Notes under the pieces: model-generated
What the model was told of the DNA's origin: nothing
Databases searched by the model: none
What the model saw: the letters and a program-made list of their open reading frames with translations, nothing else
Source: Halopelagius inordinatus
GTDB taxonomy: Archaea > Halobacteriota > Halobacteria > Halobacteriales > Haloferacaceae
NCBI RefSeq assembly: GCF_900113245.1
Contig: NZ_FOOQ01000003.1
Coordinates: 1 to 64,000 of the forward strand
Reading direction: 5' to 3'
DNA length: 64,000 bases
Made by a program: the position numbers and the translations under genes
In this document: in pieces, positions 43,119 through 51,863 of the stretch
Numbering within the stretch: position 1 is the first letter of the stretch
How the letters are laid out: each line of letters starts with the position of its first letter

Positions 43119-43241
43119 GCCTTCTGCGTCCGTCGCCGCGTCCCTCAAGGTGGCGAACGACGCCGCCGCCCGCTCCCTCACCGTCTAAAAATTGTAGAAT
43201 TCGCAAAAATTTTCTCCGTTTCGGGGGATTCTCAGTCGGGG

Positions 43242-44759
43242 CTACGCTTCTCGCTCGAACGGCGACTTCGCTCCCTCGGGTTCGTCGCCCGGAAGCGTGA
43301 TGAGGTTGCGACGACCGAGCGATATCTTCGTGATTTTGCCGTCGTCGGCCATAGAGGAGAGGACGCGACTCACCGTCGCCTTCGACCAGTCGGTGTGTTC
43401 GACGATTTCGCTCTGCTCCATCTGGCCGCCGGCGTCTTCCAACAGCATCACTACCTCGTCCTCGCGAGTGATGGGACGCGGTACGTCCGATTCGGCGTCG
43501 TCTCCGTCGCCGTGTGTTCGGTCTGCGGGCGTCGCCATCCACCCCGCGTCCCGTGCCTCGGAGTCGTCTTCTGTGGGTGGCGTCGCGGTGGCCGCGGCGT
43601 CGTCGTCTCCGTCGCCGTCGTCGGGGAGAGTCGCACCGTCGCGTCGCCGCCAGTAGTACCCGGCGAGTGCGACGGCGGCGAGGAGAACTCCCGCGCCCGC
43701 CAGAACCTCGCCGGGGATGTCGCTCGCGCGAGACGTCTCGACGGGGTCGGTCCCCTCTTCGACTTCGAGTTGGTCGTCTCGCCCGTCGTCGTCGGTGTCG
43801 GGGTCGTTCGGGTCGGTGCCGTGGACGTTCACCTCTTCGCCGTCTCTCAGTCCGTCGCCGTCGGTGTCTGCTTTGTTCGGGTTCGTCTGGTGTTCGTTGA
43901 CTTCCGCGGCGTCGTCGAGTCCGTCGTCGTCGCTGTCGGCTCTGGTGGGGTCGGTCTCGTACTGATTTATCTCGGGACCGTCGTCGAGTCCGTCGCCGTC
44001 GGTGTCGGCTTTGTTCGGGTTGGTCTCGTACGTTTCGAGTTCCGCGGCGTCGTCGAGTCCGTCGCCGTCGGTGTCGGCTTTGGTGGGGTCCGTCTCGTGG
44101 ACGTTGACCTCCGCCCCGTCGGGGAGGCCGTCCTCGTCGGTGTCGTTTTTCGTCGGGTTCGTCTCGTAGGTGTTGACCTCCATCGCGTCGGGAAGGCCGT
44201 CGCCGTCGGTGTCGGCTTTGGTGGGGTTCGTCCCGTGGGTGTTGACCTCCACACCGTCGTTCAGGCCGTCGTCGTCCGTGTCGGCCGTTCGGAAGTCGGT
44301 GTCGCCGCCGACTTCGTCGGCGTTCGACAGTCCGTCGCCGTCGATGTCACCGGACTGCGCCATCACGTGTATCGCCTCTCGTTGGATGACGTTCCGACCG
44401 TTCTCCGTCTTCTCGTAGACGGTGTACGTTCCGGCGGCGTCCGTCGACCACGACGAGATGCTGAGCGTGACGTTGTCGGTTCCGTCCCCGCGAACGCAGT
44501 TCACTGCTGACGTGTTCTCCGCCGTCGGTGCGATACAGACCGACGACGACGACGGAATCGGGCCCGCCGCGTCGACGCGCACGTCCGTGGCCGACGTACG
44601 CCAGACGTACGCGGTCCCGTCGACGGTCTCTACGGTCCCGTTGGTGACCGTTACCGTCCCCTCTATCGGCGCGCCCGCCGCAGGCCCGACGAAGGCACCG
44701 GTCGTTCCGGCGATGAGGACCGCACACGCGAACACGAACCGGAAGATGGTGTGGGTCAT
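43242..44759 (-). CDS. Membrane-spanning regulator: external thrombospondin type-3-like repeats, internal winged helix
   Basis: 505 residues. A signal peptide opens it (MTHTIFRFVFACAVLIAG). About residues 138-340 hold eight DxDGDGLxDxxEV repeats of the thrombospondin type-3 kind, with spacing of 25 residues and Asp ligands for Ca2+. A single membrane helix (EVLAGAGVLLAAVALAGYYW) follows, then an acidic linker and a cytoplasmic winged helix at the end (EDEVVMLLEDAGGQMEQSEIV, SKATVSRVLSSMADDGKITKI). An upstream GTG at 44789 has a TATA-like element 20-25 bases before it and is a real alternative start. The layout suggests a one-component sensor that ties external conditions to transcription. Confidence 0.83.
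   Translation of the reverse strand: MTHTIFRFVFACAVLIAGTTGAFVGPAAGAPIEGTVTVTNGTVETVDGTAYVWRTSATDVRVDAAGPIPSSSSVCIAPTAENTSAVNCVRGDGTDNVTLSISSWSTDAAGTYTVYEKTENGRNVIQREAIHVMAQSGDIDGDGLSNADEVGGDTDFRTADTDDDGLNDGVEVNTHGTNPTKADTDGDGLPDAMEVNTYETNPTKNDTDEDGLPDGAEVNVHETDPTKADTDGDGLDDAAELETYETNPNKADTDGDGLDDGPEINQYETDPTRADSDDDGLDDAAEVNEHQTNPNKADTDGDGLRDGEEVNVHGTDPNDPDTDDDGRDDQLEVEEGTDPVETSRASDIPGEVLAGAGVLLAAVALAGYYWRRRDGATLPDDGDGDDDAAATATPPTEDDSEARDAGWMATPADRTHGDGDDAESDVPRPITREDEVVMLLEDAGGQMEQSEIVEHTDWSKATVSRVLSSMADDGKITKISLGRRNLITLPGDEPEGAKSPFEREA
43738..44352 (-). repeat. Tandem protein-coding repeats (about 78 bases per unit)
   Basis: About eight units encoding a DTDGDGLPDxxEVNxYETNPT-like consensus inside the membrane regulator gene. 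The unit repeats imperfectly at the DNA level and stays in frame. It is not a CRISPR: no spacers, and the repeats are coding. Confidence 0.85.
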
Positions 44760-45085
44760 GTGGGTGTCGCCCCTGTTGTGAGTATCCACGGTGTGAATGA
44801 TTCAAAAACTTACTGGCTTTGGGACGCACTATCGGATAATGTGTTCCTAAATACTTCGTTTTCTAAAGAATGTATGGAACACAAACTAATAACATAAAAA
44901 GAATATTTTTCTATCTGTCGTGTCTCCGTCGCGAGGCGGGCTTCGGTTTCGACAGGCACGATAGTTTTCTCTCGCGGTATCGTCGTTCACGAGCTCTTAA
45001 CGACCAGTCAAAATCTGAAACAGTAGTGAAACGGTGCAACGAATTGGAACGACTGTTCGGCATTATAGGTATAGCGTCTATCCTA
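44760..45085. other. A/T-rich intergenic gap with an inverted repeat
   Basis: Contains the promoter of the membrane-regulator gene on its left. At 44840-44883 the arms TGTGTTCC and GGAACACA are 28 bases apart, and partial matches extend inwards. It could be an operator or a relic of a mobile element end. Confidence 0.35.
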
Positions 45086-45337
45086 CTAATCGATGGCACT
45101 GCGACGACCACCGTTCGTAGGCTTCGCGTCGAGTCCCTCCCGGGACGCCGACGCGATGTTCGATGGTGAGGGCACGCGCCCGTACGCGACGACCACGCAG
45201 GCGGTAACGACGACGCAGTCGGTCGCCATCGAGACGACGAGCAGACCCGCCGGAGAGGGACGTCCCAGTTCGTTGGCCCGCAGTGGCCCGCGTTCCGTGG
45301 ACTCTCGTCCCAACCCCAGCACGCGATAGTCAGTCAT
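45086..45337 (-). CDS. Small single-span membrane protein of unknown function
   Basis: 83 residues. A hydrophobic stretch (AGLLVVSMATDCVVVTACVVVAYG, about 31-54) looks like one membrane helix; the flanks are polar. Codon use shows the strong third-position G/C bias of real genes here, better than other frames in this gap. There is no clear TATA or Shine-Dalgarno and no homologue I know. A reading frame further upstream (45330-45731) would overlap its start by eight bases. Moderate confidence. Confidence 0.4.
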   Translation of the reverse strand: MTDYRVLGLGRESTERGPLRANELGRPSPAGLLVVSMATDCVVVTACVVVAYGRVPSPSNIASASREGLDAKPTNGGRRSAID

Positions 45338-45800
45338 CGCATCCGAGCCAGAACCATCCCACCGCGTGGCACGGCCGACGGTTGAATCCGTCACATCCCA
45401 CCCCAGCACCCCACCGATTCGTTCGGCGCGCCCCCCATCGCGCCGTCCACCCTCGTCGGTCGTGCCGCGGCGAACGCGGGTCCCGGCCGCACGGTCCCCC
45501 CATCCGTGCCCGGTCACTCGCTGTGGAACTCTGGGCGCTCTCCGGCGGGTCGTCGCCTCCCTGCCATCTGTCCGAGGCCCCCACCTCGGATCGAACCCCA
45601 TCCCATCCTATCGCCCGCCTACGGGCGGGCGTTCCCACCATCTCATCGAGACGTAACTCTGTTTCTCTCATCGAGACGTAACTACGTCTCCGAGACGCGT
45701 CGCCGTCGGCACCGAGACGAGAATCCGACAAAAACTGCCCGACGAGTGGACGCGCGGCGGGGCTACGTCGCGTCGGCCCACACCGCCCGTTCGACGGTCG
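45338..45800. other. C-rich intergenic region with a strong hairpin
   Basis: The plus strand is C-rich with repeated CATCCCA-like words. At 45619-45638 CGCCCGCC-TAC-GGGCGGGCG can form a strong hairpin. The words CATCGAGACGTAACT occur twice at 45646 and 45672. An open minus-strand frame (45330-45731) is Trp/Gly/Arg-rich and not convincing as a gene. Confidence 0.35.
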
Positions 45801-46649
45801 TCACTCGTTCAGTCGCGCCATCTCGTCGTCGCGCAGTTCCACCTGCGTCGCCGCGACGTTCTGCTTCAGATGTTCGACGCTCGAGGTGCCGGGTATCGGA
45901 AGCATCACCGGCGACTGTTGCAGCAACCACGCGAGTGCGATCTGATACTCGTTTTCGTCGTGTTCGCTCGCCACCTCGACCAACGCGGCCTCCTTGTCCT
46001 CGAAGTCGGTGGCCGCGATGGGCGACCACGGGATGAAGCCGATGCCGTAGTCCTCGCACGCGTCGAGAACGTCTCGGGACTCTCTGTCGGCGATGTTGTA
46101 CCGGTTCTGCACGGTGGCGATGTCGACGATGTCGCGCGCCGTCTCCAACTGCTCTACGGAGACGTTGCTCAGGCCGACGTGACGTATCGCGCCCTCGTCT
46201 TTCAGTTCCGCGAGCGCCGTCACCGACTCCTCGAAGTCGGTGTCGGGGTCCGGTCGGTGCAGTTGGTAGAGGTCGATTGCCTCTACGCCGAGTCGGTCCA
46301 CGCTCGCGAGGTGCGCGTTGCGGAGGTAGTCCGGGTCGCCGTGGGAAAGCCAGTCGCCGTCGCGGTTCCGGAGTAGCCCCCCTTTCGTCGCCACGACGAG
46401 GTCGTCCGGGTACGGCGCGAGCGATTCGCGGATGAGTCGTTCGCTCACGCCCGGACCGTACGAGTCGGCGGTGTCTATGAGGTCGATACCGAGTTCGACC
46501 GCCGTCTGGAGGACGTCTCTCGCTTCCTCTTCGTCGTCTGGTCTGCCGATGATGTTCTCGCCGGTGAGGCGCATCGCGCCGAATCCGAGGCGGTGGACCG
46601 TCAGTTCGCCGCCGATGTCGAAGGTGTCACTCTCGTTTTGAAGCGTCAC
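45801..46649 (-). CDS. Aldo/keto reductase
   Basis: 282 residues from a GTG at 46649. The frame is open to 46919, but that extension is not conserved-looking. The catalytic tetrad is present: Asp and Tyr in LIDTADSYGPGVSE, Lys in LVVATKGGLL, His in IDLYQLHRPDP. C-terminal ALAWLLQQSPVMLPIPGTSS binds NADPH phosphate. It would reduce aldehydes or ketones with NADPH. Stands alone; substrate unknown. Confidence 0.9.
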   Translation of the reverse strand: MTLQNESDTFDIGGELTVHRLGFGAMRLTGENIIGRPDDEEEARDVLQTAVELGIDLIDTADSYGPGVSERLIRESLAPYPDDLVVATKGGLLRNRDGDWLSHGDPDYLRNAHLASVDRLGVEAIDLYQLHRPDPDTDFEESVTALAELKDEGAIRHVGLSNVSVEQLETARDIVDIATVQNRYNIADRESRDVLDACEDYGIGFIPWSPIAATDFEDKEAALVEVASEHDENEYQIALAWLLQQSPVMLPIPGTSSVEHLKQNVAATQVELRDDEMARLNE

Positions 46650-46955
46650 GTCTGCTCGGACGTGCGGGATTTCCCTAAACGGTGGGGCACCGGACGGTGT
46701 GTGGGGTGACCGACAGATGGACGCGCCCCGGACACGCGCCGAACCCGTGCCAACTGATACCGCGGAACGACCCGTTTTCGTCTGACAAACGGCAGACGAC
46801 GACACAAGACTTTTATTCAACCTCACGTACCATTCTTCTACGGTTTCGGGCATCAGACGTCGGGCGCACGGGTAGGGGTACTTGGTGCGAACGTGTCTGT
46901 TGTCCGCCCCTAATTTCAACCACCGCGAGTGGCGATACCACCTCCCGACGGCGGT
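46650..46955. other. Intergenic gap
   Basis: No gene supported. On the minus strand a TATA-like TGAATAAAA near 46813 is too far from the GTG at 46649 for a leaderless start, so either a leader exists or the true start lies further up. Confidence 0.3.
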
Positions 46956-47684
46956 TCAGAGCAGAAGAACCGCTAGACCGATCGCACCGGCGACGGCGCC
47001 GATGGCGAGGCCGGTCGCGGACTGGCGGGCGATGCGGAACGCGGTTCTGCCCGGCGAGGCGTCGGAGACGACCAACGGGTCGAGATGGCAGTCGGGTCTG
47101 CGTCCGTCGGCGACGCGCCCGAAGACGGTGACGCGGTCACCGGGGTCTAATCGACGCTCCAGATAGCGGCGGTCGCCGAACGAGAACCGTCCGGCCAACG
47201 GTTTCGGCACTCTCGCGCCTCTCGCGGTCACTTCCTCGGTCGTCTGGAGGTAGTCTCGGACGCGGTCGGGCGGTTGTTGGCCCCGCGGTACCGTGACCGA
47301 CGACGACCGGTCGAGGCTGACCGTCGAGGCGTCGTCGTCGACGGCTACCTGTCGCCCGTCGGCCCTGACCTCGAACCCGGTGATCGCCCCTCCGCCGCCG
47401 ATTCGCTCCCAACTCGGGAGGTAGTACGATCCGACTCCTCGCTCTTCGACGTCGAACTGCACGGCCACGCAGGCCGTGCCGGTGAACGGCGCGGTGAGTC
47501 GTTCCGCCGTCGTGACGACAGACCCCGACGTGCGGACGAAGTCGCCGGTTTCGGACGCCGACGAAATCGGGTCGGCGGTGACGAGACGAAGCCCTCGAAC
47601 CGCGTGCCGGAGGCTGAACGCGACGACGACGGCCGAGAGGAGGAGCAACCCTCCTCCGAAAAGCGAGGGCGCGAGTTCAATCAC
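46956..47684 (-). CDS. GIDE-domain membrane protein
   Basis: 242 residues with a membrane helix at each end (about 8-26 and 225-242). Between them is the beta-rich GIDE/BAM-like region: FVRTSGSVVTTAERLTAPFTGTACVAVQFDVEE, FEVRADGRQVAVDD and ERRLDPGDRVTVFGRV. In eukaryotes GIDE domains sit in a membrane E3 ligase; archaeal versions lack a RING finger and have no known role. Stands between the aldo/keto reductase and the aminotransferase on opposite strands. Confidence 0.7.
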   Translation of the reverse strand: MIELAPSLFGGGLLLLSAVVVAFSLRHAVRGLRLVTADPISSASETGDFVRTSGSVVTTAERLTAPFTGTACVAVQFDVEERGVGSYYLPSWERIGGGGAITGFEVRADGRQVAVDDDASTVSLDRSSSVTVPRGQQPPDRVRDYLQTTEEVTARGARVPKPLAGRFSFGDRRYLERRLDPGDRVTVFGRVADGRRPDCHLDPLVVSDASPGRTAFRIARQSATGLAIGAVAGAIGLAVLLL

Positions 47685-47864
47685 CCGGATGCACCCCGTC
47701 GCGCGGTCGAGCGATCACAGAGAGCGGATACGAAGCGCAGCACGACCTATGGTTGAATCATCGACATGAAATGCGCTGCGGTCCGCGTCGATGCTCGCCG
47801 ACGGCGCGTTTCTGCGGTCCGGCCGCTACGGAACCCTATTACGGAGGCCGCCGAACGGAGAGCC

Positions 47865-48989
47865 ATGACCTCGCCCGCAGACCTCAGAGCGCAGATTCCG
47901 ACGCTCGAACGCGTCCGATACATGAACACCGGTGCCAGCGGACCGAGTCCGCGACCGGTCGTCTCCGCCGCCGAATCGATGCTCCGGCGACACGAGTTCG
48001 ACGCCCACGCCGAGGAGGGGCCGTACCCGTTCGCGTTCGACGCCTACGAGGAGATACGAGGCGTCGTCGCGGAGTTCCTCGGCGCGACCGAACGGGAGAT
48101 TGCGCTGACGCAGAGCACCGCCGACGGCATCAACCGCGTCGCGTCCGCCATCGACTGGAACCCGGGCGACGTGGTGGTCCGGACCGATTTGGAGCATCCG
48201 GCGGGTATCCTGCCGTGGACGGCCCTGGACCGCGAAGGCGTCGACGTTCGCGTCGTCGAGAGCACCGAGGGGAGAATCGACCGCGAGGCGTACGCGGAGG
48301 CCGTGCGGGACGCGAAACTCGTCTGTCTCAGCGCCCTGACCTGGAACTACGGGACGCATCTTCCCGTCTCGGAGTTAGTCGACGTCGCGCACGACGCCGG
48401 GGCACTCGTCCTCGTCGACGCCGTGCAGGTGCCCGGACACGCCCGACTCGACGTGACGGACTGGGGGGCGGACGCCGTCGCCGCCGCCGGACACAAGTGG
48501 CTGCTCGGAACCTGGGGCGGGGGGTTCCTCTACGTCGAGGAGTCGGTGGCGAACGACCTCCATCCGGGCCCCGTCGGCTATCGGAGCGTCGAGACTCCGA
48601 CCGACGAGGAGTACGAATTGAAACGCGGTGCGCCCCGGTTCGAAGTCGGGACGACGAACCTCGCCCCGTACGCGGCGCTTCGGGCGGCCATCGAGACGAT
48701 GGAGGACGTGGGACTCGACACCGTCGAACGGCGGGTCGGAGAACTGTCGGGGCGACTCGCCGAGGGCGTTCCAGAGGGCCGTCTCCTGAGTCCGGCGACG
48801 CCGGAGTCGGGTCTCGTCTCGTTCACCGTCGAAGCGCCCGAACGGACGGTCGAGACGCTGAAAGAGCGCGGTTTCGTCGTCAGACAACTTCCCGACCCCG
48901 AGGGTGCGGTTCGGGCGTCGCTACACGTCTACAACACCGAGGAGGACGTTGACCTCCTCCTCGACGCGTTGGACGACATCGGCTGGTGA
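47865..48989 (+). CDS. Class V aminotransferase (cysteine desulfurase/IscS-like fold)
   Basis: 374 residues from the ATG at 47865; the frame is open to 47766 but the extra part is poor. Pyridoxal-phosphate motifs: TQSTADGINRVASAI, VDAVQVPGHARLDV (Asp-Ala-x-Gln) and AGHKWLLGTWGGGFLYV (Lys about 211). C-terminal half has RFEVGTTNLAPYAAL. Related enzymes are selenocysteine lyase/cysteine desulfurase or isopenicillin epimerase-like; the Ser/Cys loop that would prove desulfurase is not evident. Substrate not assigned. Confidence 0.88.
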   Translation: MTSPADLRAQIPTLERVRYMNTGASGPSPRPVVSAAESMLRRHEFDAHAEEGPYPFAFDAYEEIRGVVAEFLGATEREIALTQSTADGINRVASAIDWNPGDVVVRTDLEHPAGILPWTALDREGVDVRVVESTEGRIDREAYAEAVRDAKLVCLSALTWNYGTHLPVSELVDVAHDAGALVLVDAVQVPGHARLDVTDWGADAVAAAGHKWLLGTWGGGFLYVEESVANDLHPGPVGYRSVETPTDEEYELKRGAPRFEVGTTNLAPYAALRAAIETMEDVGLDTVERRVGELSGRLAEGVPEGRLLSPATPESGLVSFTVEAPERTVETLKERGFVVRQLPDPEGAVRASLHVYNTEEDVDLLLDALDDIGW

Positions 48990-49097
48990 GGCGGGCGTCG
49001 TCGCCGGTCGCTGTCGTCCGTCACCACCCGCAGTCCCGTTCGCCGCCCGACCTTCCGGTGCCGCGGGACTTTTCGCCGCAGAGACCGAAGTAGCTGT

Positions 49098-49640
49098 ATG
49101 GCAGAGACTGAAATCGCCACGCTGGCGGGCGGATGCTTCTGGTGCGTCGAAGCGCCGATGAAGGAGTTGACGGGCGTCGAGTCCGTCACCTCGGGATACG
49201 CGGGCGGCCACGTCGAGAACCCCTCCTACGAGGAGGTCTGTTCGGAGACGACCGGACACGCCGAAGTCGTCCAAGTCGAGTTCGACCCGGAGACGATTTC
49301 GTTCCGGGAACTGCTCGACGTCTTCTTCGCCATCCACGACCCGACGACGGAGGACAAACAGGGACCGGACGTGGGGTCGCAGTACCGGTCTGCGATATTC
49401 TACCGCGACGACGACCAAAGACGGACGGCCGAAGAGACCATCGCGGAACTCGAAGCCGACGGCGTCTACGACGACATCGTCACCGAAGTCGAACCGCTAG
49501 AGACGTTCTACGAGGCCGAAGAACACCACCAAGACTACTACGAGAAGAACCCGAACCAGCCCTACTGCGCCGTCCAGATTCCGCCGAAGCTAGAGAAGGT
49601 AAAAGAGAAGTTCGGCGACAAGGTCCGGGGCGTCCAGTAA
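49098..49640 (+). CDS. msrA: Peptide-methionine (S)-S-oxide reductase
   Basis: 180 residues, the usual length. The N-terminus has LAGGCFWCVEAPMKEL with the catalytic Cys in GCFWC, then VTSGYAGG, VQVEFDPETISFRELLDVFFAIHDPT, QYRSAIFYRDDDQ, and the C-terminal EEHHQDYYEKNP. It repairs methionine S-sulfoxide in proteins. Stands alone, with a TATA-less but G/C-rich upstream region. Confidence 0.96.
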   Translation: MAETEIATLAGGCFWCVEAPMKELTGVESVTSGYAGGHVENPSYEEVCSETTGHAEVVQVEFDPETISFRELLDVFFAIHDPTTEDKQGPDVGSQYRSAIFYRDDDQRRTAEETIAELEADGVYDDIVTEVEPLETFYEAEEHHQDYYEKNPNQPYCAVQIPPKLEKVKEKFGDKVRGVQ

Positions 49641-49698
49641 CCCGTCCGTCTCGGCCCGCGTTCCGTTCGCGTTCCGGTTCGTCTGCTGGGGTCACCTC

Positions 49699-50799
49699 TC
49701 ACGCGGTCGGCAGTTCGACGTCGAACACCGTCCCCTTCGGGTGGTTATCGCGCACGCCGATTCGGCCGCCGTAGAGGTCGACGAGACTGTCTACGAGGAA
49801 GAGGCCCAGTCCGGTGCTCGAACTGTCGAGTCCGCGACTCCCTCGGTCGAACATCTCCGAGGCTATCTCTTCGGGAATCCCGGGACCGTTGTCCGCCACG
49901 GAGACGGTCGCCGTCCCGTCGCCCGTCTCCACACTCACCTCGACGACCACCCGTTTCTCGTCGTTGTGGTGGACGGCGTTGCTCAGGAGGTTCCCGAACA
50001 GCGACGCGAGAAGCGGCGTCGCGAGAACGAACACGCCCTCGGGCAACTCCGAGAGGCCGCGCACCTCGACGTCCGTCGTCCGGGATTCGTGCGTCGACCT
50101 GAGCGACTCCATCTCCCGTCTGAGAACCGCGCCGAGGTTCGTCGGTCGGAGTTCGGGTTCGGCGTCCGACCGTTCGAGCAGTTCCATCGCGTCGCGAATC
50201 GTCTCGGTGAGTTCGTACGCGTGCGTCGCGGCGTCGAGAACGCGGGTCAGAGCGGACTCGCCGTCTCCCGTGACGTCCGATTCGAGTTGTCCGCCCCAGC
50301 CGAGGACGAGGTTCAGGTCGTTCCGCAGGTCGTGACGGATGAGTTGGTTGAGAAGCGAGAGCTGTCGTCGCTCTCGGGCCAGTTCGTCCGCGCGCCGTTC
50401 GGCGGCCAGTTGGGCCAGTTTACGTTCCGTGACGTCGGCGTGCATGACTGTCGCGTACCGCTCTCCCCGCTCTTCGAACGCGGCGGCGCGAAGGTGGTAC
50501 CACCGGCGTTCTCCCTCCGCGCGGCCGTGACAGGGGTATTCGGCGTCGAACGTCTCGCGTTTCCCCGCAAGGAGTTCTCGGAGGCCCGCCGCCACCTCGC
50601 GTCCGACCTCGTCCCCGGCGGCCGCGACGTCGAGATAGTTCTCGCCGACGGGGTCGAACGCCCCGACGCTCTCGTCGAGACTCTCCGCGGTCCACGTTTC
50701 GTTCACGTCGAGAATCGTCCCGTCCGGGTCGAGGATGGCGAGTTGAAGCGGAAGCGTGTCCAAAACGCTGTTCGGCACGGTCTCCGTCGTCGATTTCAT
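49699..50799 (-). CDS. PAS-domain histidine kinase
   Basis: 366 residues, soluble. A PAS domain (about 10-130: LPLQLAILDPDGTILDVNETW) with a PAC end (RYATVMHADVTERKLA) is followed by the haloarchaeal histidine box LIRHDLRNDLNLVLGWGGQL (His about 156) and an HATPase with LFGNLLSNAVHHND, VADNGPGIPEE and GLGLFLVDSLVDLYGG. No receiver domain adjoins it. The signal and partner are unknown. Confidence 0.92.
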   Translation of the reverse strand: MKSTTETVPNSVLDTLPLQLAILDPDGTILDVNETWTAESLDESVGAFDPVGENYLDVAAAGDEVGREVAAGLRELLAGKRETFDAEYPCHGRAEGERRWYHLRAAAFEERGERYATVMHADVTERKLAQLAAERRADELARERRQLSLLNQLIRHDLRNDLNLVLGWGGQLESDVTGDGESALTRVLDAATHAYELTETIRDAMELLERSDAEPELRPTNLGAVLRREMESLRSTHESRTTDVEVRGLSELPEGVFVLATPLLASLFGNLLSNAVHHNDEKRVVVEVSVETGDGTATVSVADNGPGIPEEIASEMFDRGSRGLDSSSTGLGLFLVDSLVDLYGGRIGVRDNHPKGTVFDVELPTA

Positions 50800-50911
50800 G
50801 AGTGGGGTTGTGGCTCGCTCGCGAGCCCTTCTGTACGCGTTCGGTCGACCGGCGGATAAGAATTGTCGCGGGGAACTGCCACGTACGGGCGGTTCGCGAC
50901 GCTCTCGCCGC

Positions 50912-51709
50912 TCAGAGGTTCGACGCCCCGCCGCCGCCGTCGATGGGGACGGCCACGCCGTCTACGTACTCCGAGAGCGGAGACGAGAGGAACGCGACGG
51001 TCCGCCCGAGGTCCATCGGGTCGCCGATGTGACCGAGTGGCACGTCGTCGGCCCAGTCGTCTAACCCGTCCTCGTAGGAGTCGTAGTCGCCGCGTTCGAC
51101 CCCTTGATCTATGAGTTCCTCGATGCGCGGCGTCTCGTGGGACCCCGGGAGGACGGCGTTGGCGCGAACCTCGGGGGCCAACTCCTTCGAGAGCGTCTTC
51201 TCCAGTCCGATGACGCCCATCCGAACCGAGTTCGAGAGGACGAGTCCGTCGATGGCCTCCTTGACGCTCCGGGAGGTGATGTTGACGATGGTGCCGCCGC
51301 CGTCCTCGCGCAGGGGGTCCGCCGCGGCGCGGACGAGGCGGACGACGCTCATGACGAGCAAGTCGAACGCGTCGTACCAGTCCTCGTCGGTCGTTTCGAG
51401 GAACGGTCCGCTGGGCGGCCCGCCCGCGGAGGTGACGAGGTGGTCGATACCGCCGAACTCCTCTACGGTGCGGTCCACCAACGCCTCGATGTCCTCGCGG
51501 ACGGTCAGATCGCCCGGCTGTCCGACGACGGACGCCCCCTCCGCGGCGTCCTCGCGGACGTCCGCGACGGCGTCGTCCAACCGGCCCTCGTCGCGGCCGT
51601 TCATCACCACGTTCGCTCCCTCGGCGGCGAGTGCTCGCGCCGCCGCCTTTCCGAGTCCGCTACTCGATGCCGTCACCAACGCCGCGTTTCCGTCGAGTCG
51701 TAGGTCCAT
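50912..51709 (-). CDS. SDR-family protein with an altered active site
   Basis: 265 residues with a good Rossmann core: VTASSSGLGKAAARAL, VTSAGGPPSGPF and NAVLPGSHETPRI. At the catalytic position where most members have YxxxK it reads LVLSNSVRMGVIGL, with no Tyr and Arg in the Lys place. I know of an SDR subgroup with a LVLSN block, so this may be typical for that group and not decay. Reductase activity is therefore doubtful. It faces the divergent TetR gene. Confidence 0.82.
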   Translation of the reverse strand: MDLRLDGNAALVTASSSGLGKAAARALAAEGANVVMNGRDEGRLDDAVADVREDAAEGASVVGQPGDLTVREDIEALVDRTVEEFGGIDHLVTSAGGPPSGPFLETTDEDWYDAFDLLVMSVVRLVRAAADPLREDGGGTIVNITSRSVKEAIDGLVLSNSVRMGVIGLEKTLSKELAPEVRANAVLPGSHETPRIEELIDQGVERGDYDSYEDGLDDWADDVPLGHIGDPMDLGRTVAFLSSPLSEYVDGVAVPIDGGGGASNL

Positions 51710-51808
51710 GCGTCACCGGTGTGCGGGCCGCCACCAAAACGCTTGACGAAGGGGCAGACTGTTCGAAGGCGGCGCGGCCGGTTCGCCACGAAGATAGAAG
51801 ACTTTTCA

Positions 51809-51824
51809 CTGACCGGCCAGTCAG
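51809..51824. promoter_or_regulatory. Probable TetR operator 1
   Basis: CTGACCGGCCAGTCAG, a near-perfect palindrome (two mismatches), 40 bases before the tetR start. Confidence 0.6.
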
Positions 51825-51836
51825 CTAGTACGAACG

Positions 51837-51856
51837 CTGACTAACCGGTCAGTCAG
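51837..51856. promoter_or_regulatory. Probable TetR operator 2
   Basis: CTGACTAACCGGTCAGTCAG, same TGAC/GTCA half sites as operator 1, seven bases before the tetR start. Binding would block the transcription start, so the regulator likely represses itself and the MATE gene. Confidence 0.6.
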
Positions 51857-51863
51857 ATACAGA

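Noticed and set aside
43738..44352. CRISPR-like tandem repeats
   Set aside because: The repeats are coding, about 78 bases, contiguous and without spacers; they encode thrombospondin type-3-like units.
42249..44510. 753-codon frame antisense to the SDR and membrane-regulator genes
   Set aside because: Repetitive Val/Gly/Arg product that mirrors the coding repeats on the other strand; no family features.
45330..45731. 133-codon minus-strand frame overlapping the small membrane protein
   Set aside because: Trp/Arg/Gly-rich, weak third-position bias after the first 30 codons and no acidic character, so I did not list it as a gene; it could still be real if conserved.
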